Origin: Nemopilema nomurai
Lineage: Eukaryota > Cnidaria > Scyphozoa > Rhizostomeae > Rhizostomatidae
DNA length: 64,000 bases
Assembly (NCBI GenBank): GCA_003864495.1
Contig: ML133378.1
Span: forward strand, 850,009-914,008
Direction of reading: 5' to 3'
Shown here: positions 45,880 to 57,340 of the stretch, piece by piece
How positions within the stretch are numbered: the first letter of the stretch is position 1
Layout of the letters: the number at the start of each line of letters is the position of its first letter
Position numbers and translations under genes: made by a program
Notes under the pieces: model-generated
Database searches by the model: none
The model's input: the letters and a program-made list of their open reading frames with translations, nothing else
Told to the model about the DNA's origin: nothing

Positions 45880-46767
45880 TTAGAAGAGCCCAAGGGAAAA
45901 GACGAACTCTTTCTGTCTACAAAGAATGGGATTTTCCATTGAAATATAGACCGACTCCAAAACACCTAGGTGAAAGGACGACCTAGCTTGCCCAATTATA
46001 CGAAAATTGTCGTCACTGTATTTTTTGGCGCAATCTGGATTCTCTAAAAGATGTTGTCCTATAGCCGAATCGCAATTAATTTGGGCATTGCGTCTTTTAC
46101 AATTTCGACGCGGCTGCTCTCTTTCTGCAGACGTTTTGGTCCTTATGCTCGTGGGAACATGCTGCTTTATTCTCTCCTCCAATCTTTGAGTAGTGCGTCC
46201 TACATACCGAGCTTCACATCGGCAACAAAATTCGTAAACGACTAAACATTTTTTGAGGGCAGTAACGCAATCCTTTTGGGTGGAGGGAAACATGGTCTTA
46301 GCACTGTAGACCACACGAGGATTCACAGCTGAATAGCAGCAATTGATGGCTTTTTTTATCTGATTTTCAAATTTTAGCGAAACATCACCAATCCAAGGTA
46401 ATTTGAGGTAAACAGGGCACTTTTCAGGTCCAAAATGCTTGTCAGAGATGAAATTGGCAATTTTTTGTTTGAAACACTTCGAGATGATATCGTCGGGGTA
46501 GCCATTTTCAATAAGGATACGTTTTATTGTATCAAGTTCGGAAGTGAGCTTAGTTTTGGAGCAAATCATGAACGCCCTGTGAACTAAGGTTTTGATGAGA
46601 CCAATTTTCCTTTCTTTAGGGCTAAAGGAATTCCAGCGAATATATTGACCAATAAATGTTGGTTTCCTATAGACACTGGTGAAAAAGAAATCGCCCTCCT
46701 TTTGAACCGAAACATCCAGAAAATTCAAGGAGTTATTTTGTTCCTTCTCTATAGTCAGAATCAGCAC
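45880..46767 (-). CDS. Penelope RT C-terminal part with GIY-YIG endonuclease
   Basis: The 295-codon open frame starts inside the reverse transcriptase. TIEKEQNNSLNFLDVSVQKE and SVYRKPTFIGQYIRWNSF are the usual Penelope block after RT motif C. FGPEKCPVYLKLPWIG is the linker found before the nuclease. VYEFCCRCEARYVGRTTQRL, about residues 179-198, then ERIKQH, are the GIY-YIG domain, with VYEF and YVG in place of GIY and YIG, the catalytic-type Arg, and Cys residues typical of Penelope. The frame ends FVFSLGLF-stop. The ATG used by the open frame is incidental, because the real protein would begin about 200 codons upstream in damaged sequence. It is an element fragment, not a host gene. Confidence 0.85.
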   Translation of the reverse strand: MLILTIEKEQNNSLNFLDVSVQKEGDFFFTSVYRKPTFIGQYIRWNSFSPKERKIGLIKTLVHRAFMICSKTKLTSELDTIKRILIENGYPDDIISKCFKQKIANFISDKHFGPEKCPVYLKLPWIGDVSLKFENQIKKAINCCYSAVNPRVVYSAKTMFPSTQKDCVTALKKCLVVYEFCCRCEARYVGRTTQRLEERIKQHVPTSIRTKTSAEREQPRRNCKRRNAQINCDSAIGQHLLENPDCAKKYSDDNFRIIGQARSSFHLGVLESVYISMENPILCRQKEFVFSLGLF

Positions 46768-46973
46768 AAATCCCTATGGTCTCGTCGAGGGGCACGTTTG
46801 TAAACTGCTGATGTCGAAGGAGCACATAAATGTTTTGGCAGGCTCAAGCTCTAAGTTTTGGACAAAGTTGGCAAATGTAAAGGAGTCTTTGATGCAACGC
46901 GAGGAAAACATTTTTAAGACCGGGTCCAAAATTTCGGATAATCACTTAGCTTACTCATGTTGTGAAGATCCAA

Positions 46974-47437
46974 TCATAGACAAAATAGGTCGAAGCGGTG
47001 AGATTTTGGTAAGCCATACATGCGCGGACGTTGTGATCCTGTGGGTCTGATCCTATCGTAAACTGTACAAGCCAAGGATTTTTGGTTGACTAATTCTAAA
47101 AGACGTTTTTGTAGTTTCTGCTCGATCTTAGTCGTATTGTCGTGCTGAAAGGCATCACCCAACTTAATAAACTTGGTTTTGTCGAAAAGAATGTCTCCCA
47201 TTTTACTGACATAATCAGTTTTATTCAAAATGACGACCCCAGATCCTTTGTCAGGTTTTGTGATTAAGATCTGTTTGTTAGCCTGTAAACTTTTGATGGC
47301 TTGAAAATGTTCCTTATGCACACTGAAGTCACCAAGGTCGACCGGAGTGCCACAGTAAGCGTGAGCCAAATCGCTTTGCTTGGCTTTTAGAGTACGAGCC
47401 TCAGTAAACGAAACAGGCTCATGCCACTCGTGGAGTG
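46974..47437 (-). pseudogene. Penelope RT N-terminal fragment
   Basis: The minus frame contains LAHAYCGTPVDLGDFSVHKE, KPDKGSGVVILNKTDYVSK and SLACTVYDRIRPTGSQRPR, then ends in RFDLFCL-stop. These are the conserved blocks before the RT palm in Penelope proteins: K-[PA]-D-K-G-x-x-V-V-x-[LM] and R-P-I/T-x-S. It should run on into motif A at 46.83 kb, but stops and a frameshift intervene. The closest relative in the window is 63558-63824. Confidence 0.8.
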
Positions 47438-48292
47438 GAATTTAGTTTCGACAACATAATGTATAGACAAATTGACGGAGTAGCAATGGGTAGCCCTTTG
47501 GGACCGGCACTAGGCTATTTTTATGGAAAACTCAACTCGTTACATCCAGCCCTAAAATTTACAATAGAGAAGGAGCAAAACAACTCCTTGAATTTTCTGG
47601 ATGTTTCGGTTCAAAAGGAGGGCGATTCCTTTTTCACCAGTGTCTATAGGAAACCAACATTTACTGGTCAATATATTCGCTGGAATTCCTTTAGCCCTAA
47701 AGAAAGGAAAATTGGTCTCATCAAAACCTTAGTTCACAGGGCGTTCATGATTTGCTCCAAAACTAAGCTCACTTCCGAACTTGATACAATAAAACGTATC
47801 CTTATTGAAAATGGCTACCCCGACGATATCATCTCGAAGTGTTTCAAACAAAAAATTGCCAATTTCATCTCTGACAAGCATTTTGGACCTGAAAAGTGCC
47901 CTGTTTACCTCAAATTACCTTGGATTGGTGATGTTTCGCTAAAATTTGAAAATCAGATAAAAAAAGCCATCAATTGCTGCTATTCAGCTGTGAATCCTCG
48001 TGTGGTCTACAGTGCTAAGACCATGTTTTTCTCTACCCAAAAGGATTGCGTTCCTGCCCTCAAAAAAAGTTTAGTGTTCGTCTTTTCCCTTGGGCTCTTC
48101 TAAAGTGAGGTGTTAAGTAACGCAGATTGGTCAATTATAACCAATCACGCGCTCTGCTTATCACCCTCTAGTGTTTTCGATCCGCATCTGGCTATTTAAT
48201 CGGTCAGTTTTTGGTTATCTTCCGACGTTTGCATACTCTGAGGAGTGTCGGACGAAAAAAGTACTTTTAAGTATGCGAAAAATAGTTCCGCT
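47438..48292 (+). mobile_element. Penelope-like retroelement, copy B, lacking GIY-YIG
   Basis: This second copy lies head to head with copy A. Its frame (47435-48103) starts at RT motif B (QIDGVAMGSPLGPAL). It jumps over motif C (no YxDD) to LNSLHPALKFTIEKEQ, then follows copy A almost residue for residue up to CVPALKKSLV. There it passes directly to FVFSLGLF-stop, so about 111 residues, the complete GIY-YIG domain, are missing in frame. The 3' region with a hammerhead follows. With no motif A, no motif C and no nuclease it cannot be active. Confidence 0.87.
48231..48276 (+). ncRNA. Type I hammerhead ribozyme (Penelope-like element)
   Basis: GCATACT (48231-48237), CTGAGGA (48238-48244), stem II/loop GTGTCGGAC (48245-48253), GAA (48254-48256), stem III AAAA-GTAC-TTTT (48257-48268), A at 48269, then AGTATGC (48270-48276), complementary to the first strand. 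Predicted self-cleavage lies between 48269 and 48270. Compared with the 45.7-kb copy only the stem III loop differs (GTAC against GTTC), which keeps the pairing. It lies about 130 bp after the stop of the Penelope frame. Confidence 0.86.
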
Positions 48293-48299
48293 AGAAGCT

Positions 48300-49480
48300 T
48301 TGATGTCAAATGTGCCTTAGGTTGAAATTTAAACAATGTGAAAAGAAAGTGTCTGACATTAGATCGTAGTTAATATTAGATATGGACTGGAAGTTCTCTT
48401 GAATTGAGATAAGATTCTTTGCTAAATTTGAAAAAAATCAAGATTTTATCTGTTTATCACCATGCAGTCTATAAGGCTAAGATCATGTCTTATCCTTTAC
48501 AAAAGGATAGTATTCTTGCCAAAAAACGTATAATAACTTCCTATGTATATAAGAGGTGCTGCACCAAGATTGGAGAATGAATGAATGGTCCAAAAAAGGT
48601 GTGGCTCGGCTATAGGGAACCCTGTTTTCGAGAATCAAAATTGTGCCAAAGAATAAAATTTTCATTTTATTAGGCATGATAGGCTATGCTTTTAGTTAGG
48701 AGCTTTAGAGTCTGTCTACACTTCGTTACAATTCTCTTTTATGTAAGCATAAAGAGGTTCTCTTTTCAATTGAACTTTTCCTACTGGAGTTTTTTAATCA
48801 TCAACTTGTTATCCATTGTATCAGCTTCTGGAAGTTATTCCAATTTTTGAAAAATTCTGTTTCAATTGTTGTATCTGGTTATTATGAAGTTTTTCGTAAC
48901 ATTTGTTTTTCCTTTTCCATATCATCAATCATTGTCACAAAACCATTTCTTATTTCGAAAACAAGTTGCGAAATATCCGAGTTGCATTTTTGAAAGGAGA
49001 TATATTTTTTAATACTTTTTCTTTTCGACAATGTATACTGTGAATAGTAGGCTTTAATTAGCTTTAATTTAGCCATTATCCTTTCTCTAGCCTTCTTTGA
49101 ATTTATGATTAATAATATGAACAATAGTAAAAATAATCTTTTTGTTGACATTTTTCCCTCAGGGTCAATCATTCTCAATCAACTTTGGGAAGGAATACAC
49201 AAGTTATGGTCATCTTCCACGCTGGGTCCGTCACGGACCTATGATATTCCTTGTATACGTAAATGTATACATATTCCTTCATGGCAAGGGCAGTACATTA
49301 TGACTTGCTTTTTTATGCAATTGGTTCTTGTTTAATATACAGAGACAAGGACATTGAGCAAACTGAGAAGATCTTAACTTGTCATTTCAACTCACTTAGT
49401 TTATAGACAACAATCTCAGAATTCATTTTTGGGAAAACACAACGAAACGTACTCTTTTTGATCGAAATAATTGCAAGACG
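48300..49480. other. Stretch with no supportable gene
   Basis: AT-rich with no recognised domain or repeat. A minus-strand frame at 48882-49178 is Lys-rich and low in complexity, and I do not call it a gene. Confidence 0.45.
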
Positions 49481-49489
49481 CTTTGCAAA

Positions 49490-50110
49490 TTGGAAATAAG
49501 TAGGCAAAACATAAAGATCAAGCAATACTCAACGGTTGCATATTTAGAATATATTCTAAATGAAGACCTTTCTGGGGCATCAATGGCAGCTAGGGTGCTT
49601 GGCGAAACGAATTGAAAATTGAAGTACAGAAGGCATAAGTACCTGGATAAGCTCCTTCGTAGGTCACTTTTAAATGTTTTTATTCAATCTCATTTTGATT
49701 ATGCCTGTTTCTCCTTGCATCAGATATATCAAATAAAAAAAGATTCAGGTTATATAAAACAAATGCATCCGTTTTCAGCTCAATCTAAATGCAGAGCGCA
49801 TAACTCACAGACAATTGTATCTGTGTCAACATTACTTTTAAAGCAACGGCCGCTTTGTACAGTGCTGAGATATTTCATCCGGTCAACCAGGACCAAATCA
49901 CAAAAAGATCAACGTTGAAACTAACCTTCTGTTTCAGAAAGCAACACTGCATTTACGTAGCTATCCTGCTTAGAGCCAGAAATATGGAACAGTTTTCCGT
50001 CAGCACTAAATCAACATCTATTATCAACACCTTCAAGATGGAGGTGAAGCATAAGATGAAGAAGACGTCCTGTCTCTCATCTTTTCCACTTCCTGATAAA
50101 CCAATACCTC
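49490..50110 (+). mobile_element. LINE 3' fragment (RT C-terminal region)
   Basis: On +, KQYSTVAYLEYILNEDLSG and RRHKYLDKLLRRSLLNVFIQ, then SHFDYACF, match the stretch after the palm domain in CR1/Jockey-type LINE reverse transcriptases (Y-L-x-x-x-L-D-x-x-L-S and Q-x-H-F-D-Y-A-C). At about 49980-50060 ARNMEQFSVSTKST and INTFKMEVKHKM look like the usual C-terminal [IL]WN-x-[IL]P...F-K part. Several frame breaks show that it is dead. Confidence 0.68.
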
Positions 50111-50119
50111 TAGGGAGAC

Positions 50120-52870
50120 CATTACGGAAATAAGATCATCTAGACCTTTTAATACTATCTCTGCCATCTAAACAAGGGGTGTCTATCTTGTCAACACTTC
50201 GGAAACATTTTACATTTTCTTTTACAATTTGCATTGGTAATTGTTTCTCTTTTTCTCGGTGTAGGCTAACATTCAAAATGATTTCAATGATTAATTCGTT
50301 TAAACCTTGAACACCCTACTCCAAGCAATTGGCAAGCATTAAGTGAGATTATCTGAATCAAGGATTTGAACCAGGTGGCTTGTTAGCAATCCTTGATAGA
50401 GGACTAAAATAAGAAAACAACGGCTAAAAACGGCACTAAAACTCACTAGTTTAAATTATCTATTCATATAAGATTTTTGGACATTGAAATGTAAAGAGAG
50501 TTCTACTCTCATGTTTAGTAGTTTCTTCTTCTTATAGTACTTAGAAATATAAAAGTTGTGGAGACTGGCACTTCAACGCACCAGTTGATATCTAGTAGCT
50601 GGCGCAAGCTCAAAGTCTCAAGTGAAGACTGGGGTCATACAATCTTGTCTTCAAATAGCATTTTTAGGGATTTTTAGGCTTACCTCTGGTTAGCACGACA
50701 TCCATCACCCAAAATCATCCATGTATGCTTTTTTTTAATTTTCATTATTCGAGAAAATAGGTTTAAGTGGCACAGAGAAAAATCGAGAAAAGGATTCAGC
50801 GTTGGTAAGTGCGAGTAGCCTTGTTTTTAGTGCAATGTGGATAAAAAGAAAGACAGAGCAAGAGTACCAGTTTAGCAACTCCGAATGAAATAAGAGCTAT
50901 CATTGATAGGAATTCTGTTTTGTAAATGACCAAGAAAGACTTGCACCAGACAGTCGCCTTGATAGGTTGAAGTATTCGCATCTTTTTGTCAAGTGGAAGT
51001 GCTTAGTGATATAAGAAGGGCTGGAATGACCCACCCACAATTGCGCCAGAATTGCGCGCCAGAATTTGAAGGTAATTTAGTCTCGCTGATTCTATCTTGA
51101 GATAGCTACCTCTACTTCACTGTTTAAAAAAATGATAGGCAAAAGTGAAACACGGTGCTGTTCATTTAGTTGCAGCAGATAGAGAAAAAATTAGAATAAA
51201 GGAAAAAATGCCAGAAATGACAGCAAGGGTAGCTCAGATGAATCACGGACTTTTATAAAAGCCGCGAAATACTTTAATGTTAATAGTGGCTTTTAAATTT
51301 CTTTCTGTTCAGATTAATAATTACTATCTTTTTATATGCTTTTTGTATTAATAAGACCCTATCCATTGTAAGACAGCAGCGTTACCTGTTTTCTCATGGC
51401 GTATCATACAATATTTCAACCAAAAAATCTGCTTCATAAATTTCCAGGTAAATTGAGAATCTGCAGTATGTTCCAGATTACGTTGTGACTATTATGGATT
51501 ATTATTAGAAAGCGTGCTATACAAGTATACAACAAAGACAGCTTGATAGTGAAGTATAAATGATATTTTAGATCTGCATTCTCTTGTAGCAAGCCAAGTG
51601 CTGCGGCCTTCCTTGGTCACAAGTTGGTCACACAAAGATGGCCGCTGTCACTGGCTTCGAGAACAGGTTGGGAGCTGCATGATTCCGTGTTTCTACAGAT
51701 CACTTGGCAGGCTTTAGATCTATGCAATACATCTTTTAGATAGCTAATGTTAGTAGTTGACATATCTGAAAATAAGCATGACAGCATATCAGAAGAAAAG
51801 CAGTAAAATCAACTAGACTGCATCAGTATGCACTTTAGCTTCAAACTATGATACTTTGCCTTCACCATTATGTGCTCCAGTTTATGTGACATCACAGTAG
51901 ATATTGAAATAATGTTCAGTTCAATTAGTGACCCTAAAATAAGTTTAAATCCGTCAAACAACGGTTTTTTGTACGATCAATCGAGTGACTTTGAATAATG
52001 CAAAAGAAAAAAAAGATTCATTTTGAAGTCAGCCATTAGAGACTGGATGCCTGCTTTTATATGCAACATTAGATCATCTTAGTTATAATGTTCAATTATA
52101 GATTATGATTAATGTTTAAATAATTAAATTTTTAAAATGATTACCTGCCACGTCTTTAATTGGTTCAGTTTCAAATACAACAAAAACAGCCAAGCTAAAT
52201 AAAAACTTGCTAATGATTTGGAGGCCATCTGTCAGTGGAAGAGTAAACATTTAAAGTATTGCTCCTTCACGGACCTACAAAAAACAAGCCTATTTCATCT
52301 AATCACTTTTTTGGCCATCCATATGGTGATCTTTACAAACCGAAAGCATGCAAAATTGATAAGGATGCATTGTTTTAATTCTAATTATTCAAAACATTTG
52401 CACATTCCAAAAGATTTTCACTTCAAATTGAATATATATTGTTTCAGGAAGAAAATAAAGTTTATTTCAGTACAGCATGGAAAAGGGAAAGTTGCGCTTC
52501 ACTAGAGGCCCTTCTTACCTTACTTACAAAGTGAATTTGTCATGGGATATTTTTTCCCTTACATTAGAATTGATTTTCAGCATTTTTGTGACTGAGCTAC
52601 TTTGCATGCCATGGCGCTCCGCGTAAATAATAAATATTTCAGTAGGTATCTACTGATACTGACCTTACACAACTCAGTGGGGAGTGATAGTATGGAGGTG
52701 GATTTGGAACCACGCAGTGGCTGCATGTCTTGGGAAGTGATCAGGGTCATTCTAGGCTACACTGAAAGGGACATTTGGCAAGTATATTCAGAAGCAAGCA
52801 GGAACGAGGAATCTTCGCGTCCAACGATATAACTAGTGGCATCAACAGAGAAGAATCTACAGAGAGTTGC
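50120..52870. other. Stretch with no supportable gene (upstream of the Cys-loop receptor)
   Basis: No domain or clear repeat seen. AAGATGGCCGCTGT at about 51636 resembles a YY1 site. The 76-codon frame at 52602-52832 directly precedes the receptor start codon and is more likely 5' UTR or chance. Confidence 0.4.
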
Positions 52871-52877
52871 GCTGAAG

Positions 52878-55800
52878 ATGCTGTGGCTCTTTGTTGTGGC
52901 GTTCACGTAAGAAAATTAACTCATCAAGTAAAACTTCAAGAACAGCAGTGCTAGAGGAGGCCAATTCCATGGCTTACATAAGCAGCGCAAGAAAACATTT
53001 TTACAATGCAATTTTCGCTTGACTTTTCGATCGTACGATTTTTCCATACCGATGCCATAAGCCTTTACCAGTGTGTCAGTGGTGCTATATTAAGGGGACG
53101 GGTAGAGTAAGAGTTAGGTCTGAAAACTTTTGGTGACTTTTGAAATTGAATTAGATTCGGATTAGATTTGAAATTTAGGAAAAGAAGTCAAGAATGTTTG
53201 CATACCTTCATATATTACTTCTCCACGTAATAAAGTGAAAAATGCCTAGTTTCCTCTGAGGAACCGAGATCTCGTTATTTACAGTGCCAGAGCATGCTTT
53301 CTTTGTGTTTTCATTTTGCATTTTCTTGTATTCTTGTTGCATGCTTTCTCGATATAGTACAAGTTATTTCATTACTTTGCTGCTGACACCTGCGATATCT
53401 TGTTGCAATTAACGATTGACCACATACCACCAAGCAGTATTATCGCTTCATCTATATATTTATACTATATTTTTTTACAAATATCTAAGGCATCAAGGAT
53501 TCTTATAGTTAGAATTCTAGGAAAAGTTGGGGTTAAATAATTGGATAATTTACCGAAAGTTTCAAACACGAGAAAGGCTATTATTTGTTACAAACTTTGT
53601 CTTTAAGGATATTTATGGTCAACCAAAGCCATTCTTCACTGCATGAAAGACTAGAGGCCTCGATTGAATTTGAAAATGAAATTCTACCAAGAAATTCTGG
53701 TAAGTTCTATTACAAATAGAAGTGTAGACTACGTTCTTCTGTTATTAGTTGCTGCAATTTACCCAGAACGTTCTTCACAATGTTTTTTATATGAAAACCA
53801 CAAAGGCTTCCGCTTAGACAAAGAAACTGAGGGCGGTTAACTTTCATGCGTGAGAAATACAAATATGAACTAAAAAATTTCTTAATAAGCCTCAGAAAGT
53901 GAAATTTCCATTGATCATTTTATTCACCATAAAAAGCTTTTCATAATAAGCTTTTTTAATCTCTTGCAGGAAGGCCTGTTGCTGTCTCAACATCATTGTT
54001 CATCGTCTCCATGGACAATTTGGATCTCACAACAATGGCAAACTTCGCCTATTTCTGATTCGTTTTACAATCATTTTTAATAGCTGTTTCTAAATGTAAC
54101 AGTATTCTCGGCATATTTATGCTTCCCCTTAACTGCGATTTCACTTCTTTCAGGACTTCCAAGTTGATTTTTATTTGAATCATGAATGGGCAGACAACAA
54201 GCTTGTTCATTTCCGCGAAAACGACATTGTTCTAGATGATAAACTTCACAGAAGGATTTGGGTGCCAGATACTTACATTGTCAACTCAAAGCAATCCTAC
54301 TTTCACAATGTTGCATTGAGTAACAAGAAAGTTCAAATTTCAAAGTATGGAATAGTGAAATTTAAAGTAAGGTGATTGATTACTGACTTAATTTTCATCA
54401 GCCAAATTCAACGCATCTCTACTCTCTATAAATTTTTTTTAAATAAATAAATAATAGACAAGTCGTTTTTTTGGTCCAGTTCGTGAAAATAAGCATGTTA
54501 TTTAAAATGAGTAGTGGAAAGAAAAGGCTTCCTTTTTGAGTAGTTGGCTTAGTAAAATTAAGAAATGCATTGCTTCTTTATTCAACAAGGCACTGCTGAC
54601 GTGAGACTTTTTTAGGCTAACATCACGAGTTTCCTGCCCGGTTGATCTTCGACACTTCCCATGGGATATTCAACATTGCTCACTTGTTCTGGAAAGTTGT
54701 AAGTTCCGGATTTTTTGAAATATAGACTAATCTATTAGATGAAGCACCAGTTAACGTCAAGCATATTTGACACTCATCTCAAAACCTTGTAGAAGTTTGA
54801 TAGTGGTAAAATAGTATTTCAGATATTATTCATCAATACTAAAAACAATAGAAAGGATTTGTTCTTGTTTTAAGAAGTTATAGTTGAATTATATTAAATT
54901 TTAGCAAGAAATTGCTTATAGGAATATACAGGAAAATTCTGTTTACGAAATCTCATTGTCGACGGAAACAGGCAAGATGCACCGGTGAAGATGCTTCATA
55001 TGGGTGTGTTGAAAGTTATGTTATTATTCTCTTTTCTTAGATGCATACAGCAACAGAGACGTTGAGTACTTGTGGGACAGTGATCTAAAGGCCAAAAAGA
55101 GCATTTTTGCGTCAAACGTCAAGGATATGTCACAATATGAAGTGGGAACTGTAGACTTGCGCACGAAGGTATCGGAGTATGCTATAGGTAACTATCATTA
55201 CTATAACTACATTCCTGTTAATTATCAAGTTTAAGCTTGGACATTTCGATGCATGTAGCATTCAGGCGTCATGCATCAAAACAGCATGCGTTTCTTAGTT
55301 GCAATAAAACGATTCATTTAGGGAAATTATTATTTTGCCTAGGAATGTTTTTTTGGTACTTCCTAAAGTAAAAGTTGCCTTTAAAATTAATTCACAACTT
55401 CTATACAGCTAAAAGAACCTGCAAAAGAAGCTAGTGTTACAAAAAAAACTTAAATTCTAATTGTACAGAATTTTGTTGTTTTTAGAAAATAATATTGAAG
55501 AAAGTACTCCCTATTTAAAGCTCTCGGTCAAGACATTGACAAGTATAGATTTTTTCCTACCTTATAGAGCAACAGCAGATTGTAAAGCAAATGTCTTAAA
55601 CTAGCAACTACAATATAACTTAGAATCAAACTTGCATATAGTAGTGTAAGAAGAATAAAACTAGACAAAAACGTTTTTGCTGATCTACATCGACAGGGAA
55701 TTGGTCAACATTAGAAGTAACATTTGAGTTGAAGAGGTATAGTGGACTCTACGTCATTCTGGTAATGGGTCCATCGCTCATTATTGTCTCCATATCGTGG

Positions 55801-57340
55801 ATGACATTCCAAATTGGTCATGACCAACACCCTGCTAGAATCAGTCTTGGGATTACCTCCATACTCACAATGGAAGCCATACACCTTTTCATCAAAAGCT
55901 CGTTACCAAAGGTCAGCCACCTATGTCTATCTTACAATATGGCAAGTAAATTTCAATAACCGCACTGCAACTTGATTATATAACTTTGTCATAATGAAGT
56001 ATGAGCATTGACGAAACAACTACCTCCTAAATATTGAAAGGAAATTACTTGTCAATTGTAGAAATGAGTTTGTTCCCAAACATCTTGAAATTTAATGAGA
56101 GAATTTTACACCTTCAACACACACGTGCATCTTCAAGCGGTTTTTCTTCCGCAAGCTTTGTCGTTCAACAAAGGTTTCAACTACTAATGGGGTGGTGTCT
56201 TGAGGCTTCTTTCCTCTTCAAGTGAAATATTCAAAATAGGATTTTCAAATAGGGCGCAAAATTTCAACACGGGAAAGATCAGCTTCAACTCAGCAAAGGG
56301 GGAGAGGGATACTTGTATAACAAACCTAGAAATCGTTTCATTAATCAATGCGATTGGTTTCAGTTTACAAATAGATAACTCAGTCGAGTACTATTTTCTT
56401 TAGAACTTTTGCTCTAGGGTTCATGTTCTTTTATACGTTTTGAAGCTTGTATTACGTTTTAATCTACGTTTCAATCAAATCTTAATGCAAAGCATACTTA
56501 AAGCTTCCATTTAAATCTTATGGCCCATTAATAGGTTAATTACCTGACAACACTCGATGTCTACATTTTTGTTTCGTACACATTTGTTGTCATGTCAATG
56601 ATGGAATACGCCTTGATTTTGGTCATTGTCGAAAGAAGTGCGAAGACAAACTCTTTGAGGGAGCCCATATTAGACAAGGTTTGTTACCTTTCCACACCGC
56701 AGAATCCTTAGCCACCGACTGGCGAATTTGAAGCTAAAAGTCATAAAAAGTATTTCGTACTGTAAACTTAATTTGAAACTTAAAGCATTGTGAATCTGAC
56801 GATGAAAGTGGAATAGTATTTCAAGAATAGAGAAATATAGCTCTGCTAAATTTGAGAGTGGAGGACCATCAACAAGTAGCAAATATCTTACTTTGAGGGT
56901 CAAAAAGAAAGGGGTGTTAGGCCCTTGCCATCGATGTGTCATCATTTAGTTCTTCACTCACATACTGCAATAGTTCTTGCCTGAAGCAGCAGCCATGACC
57001 AATTTTTAGCAAAGGCCCATTCTTTGACAAAGCAATTGTTCATCACTCAGCTAGGAAATGGATAACAGTAAAAGCACCGCAATCTAATCAAAGGCTTTGT
57101 CTTCAGTGTCCTGATGCACAGATTCTTCAACAAGCGGACAGAAAACGAACGACGGAGGCCAGTCAAAGTTTGCCTGTGGAAGGACTTGCAAACAAAGAGC
57201 AGCCGAAAAAATGCTGTTTACACAAATCCAGTATAAAATCAGCTCACAAAATTGACTCTTTCTCAAAAACTGCTTTTCCAATTATATTTCTTATTTTCAA
57301 TTCTGGATTTCTAATTTATGTTTTATCAATTACAATGTAA
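52878..57340 (+). CDS. Cys-loop ligand-gated anion channel subunit (GABA/glycine-receptor-like), 409 aa
   Basis: Nine exons keep phase throughout: 52878-52906, 53608-53699, 53970-54037, 54154-54371, 54616-54698, 55041-55187, 55697-55911, 56535-56678 and 57107-57340. The product has a signal peptide (MLWLFVVAFTIFMV), GRPVAVSTSLFIVS, loop D (FYLNHEWADNKL), loop A (RRIWVPDTY, W99), the 13-residue Cys-loop between C143 and C157 with FPWD, loop B (ESYAYSNRDVEY), M1 (229-252), M2 with P258-A259-R260 at its cytoplasmic mouth, M3 (291-316), a short basic loop and M4 ending SGFLIYVLSITM. In this superfamily Pro-Ala-Arg before M2 goes with chloride selectivity. M2 keeps Thr6' and Leu9' but has Glu at 12', where Thr is usual. 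There is no second disulfide in loop C. The ligand cannot be read from sequence. Intron 3 appears to use a GC donor. The gene is complete. Confidence 0.93.

Larger units (their letters stand above)
45691..47437 (-). mobile_element. Penelope-like retroelement, copy A (internally damaged)
   Basis: Read on minus from 47437 the copy gives, in order, an N-terminal block (WHEPVSFTEAR, LAHAYCGTPVDL, ITKPDKGSGVVILNKTDY), a reverse-transcriptase motif A block (MCSFDISSL at about 46828-46802, followed after a frameshift by TNVPLDETI), a deletion that removes RT motifs B and C, then the RT C-terminal block and the GIY-YIG endonuclease (45880-46767), then a 3' region with a hammerhead ribozyme. Penelope elements prime by endonuclease nicking and do not use LTR-style integration. 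Stops and frameshifts between 46768 and 46990 make this copy unable to produce the full enzyme. Confidence 0.88.

Noticed and set aside
48882..49178. 98-codon Lys-rich frame on minus
   Set aside because: Low-complexity AT-driven composition with no domain and no gene signals.
50340..50420. GGATTTGAACCAGG resembling a tRNA T-arm (B box) on minus
   Set aside because: No acceptor stem, D-arm or anticodon arm can be folded around it.
52602..52832. 76-codon frame just upstream of the Cys-loop receptor
   Set aside because: No signal peptide or domain. It ends before the receptor ATG, so it is more likely 5' UTR or chance.
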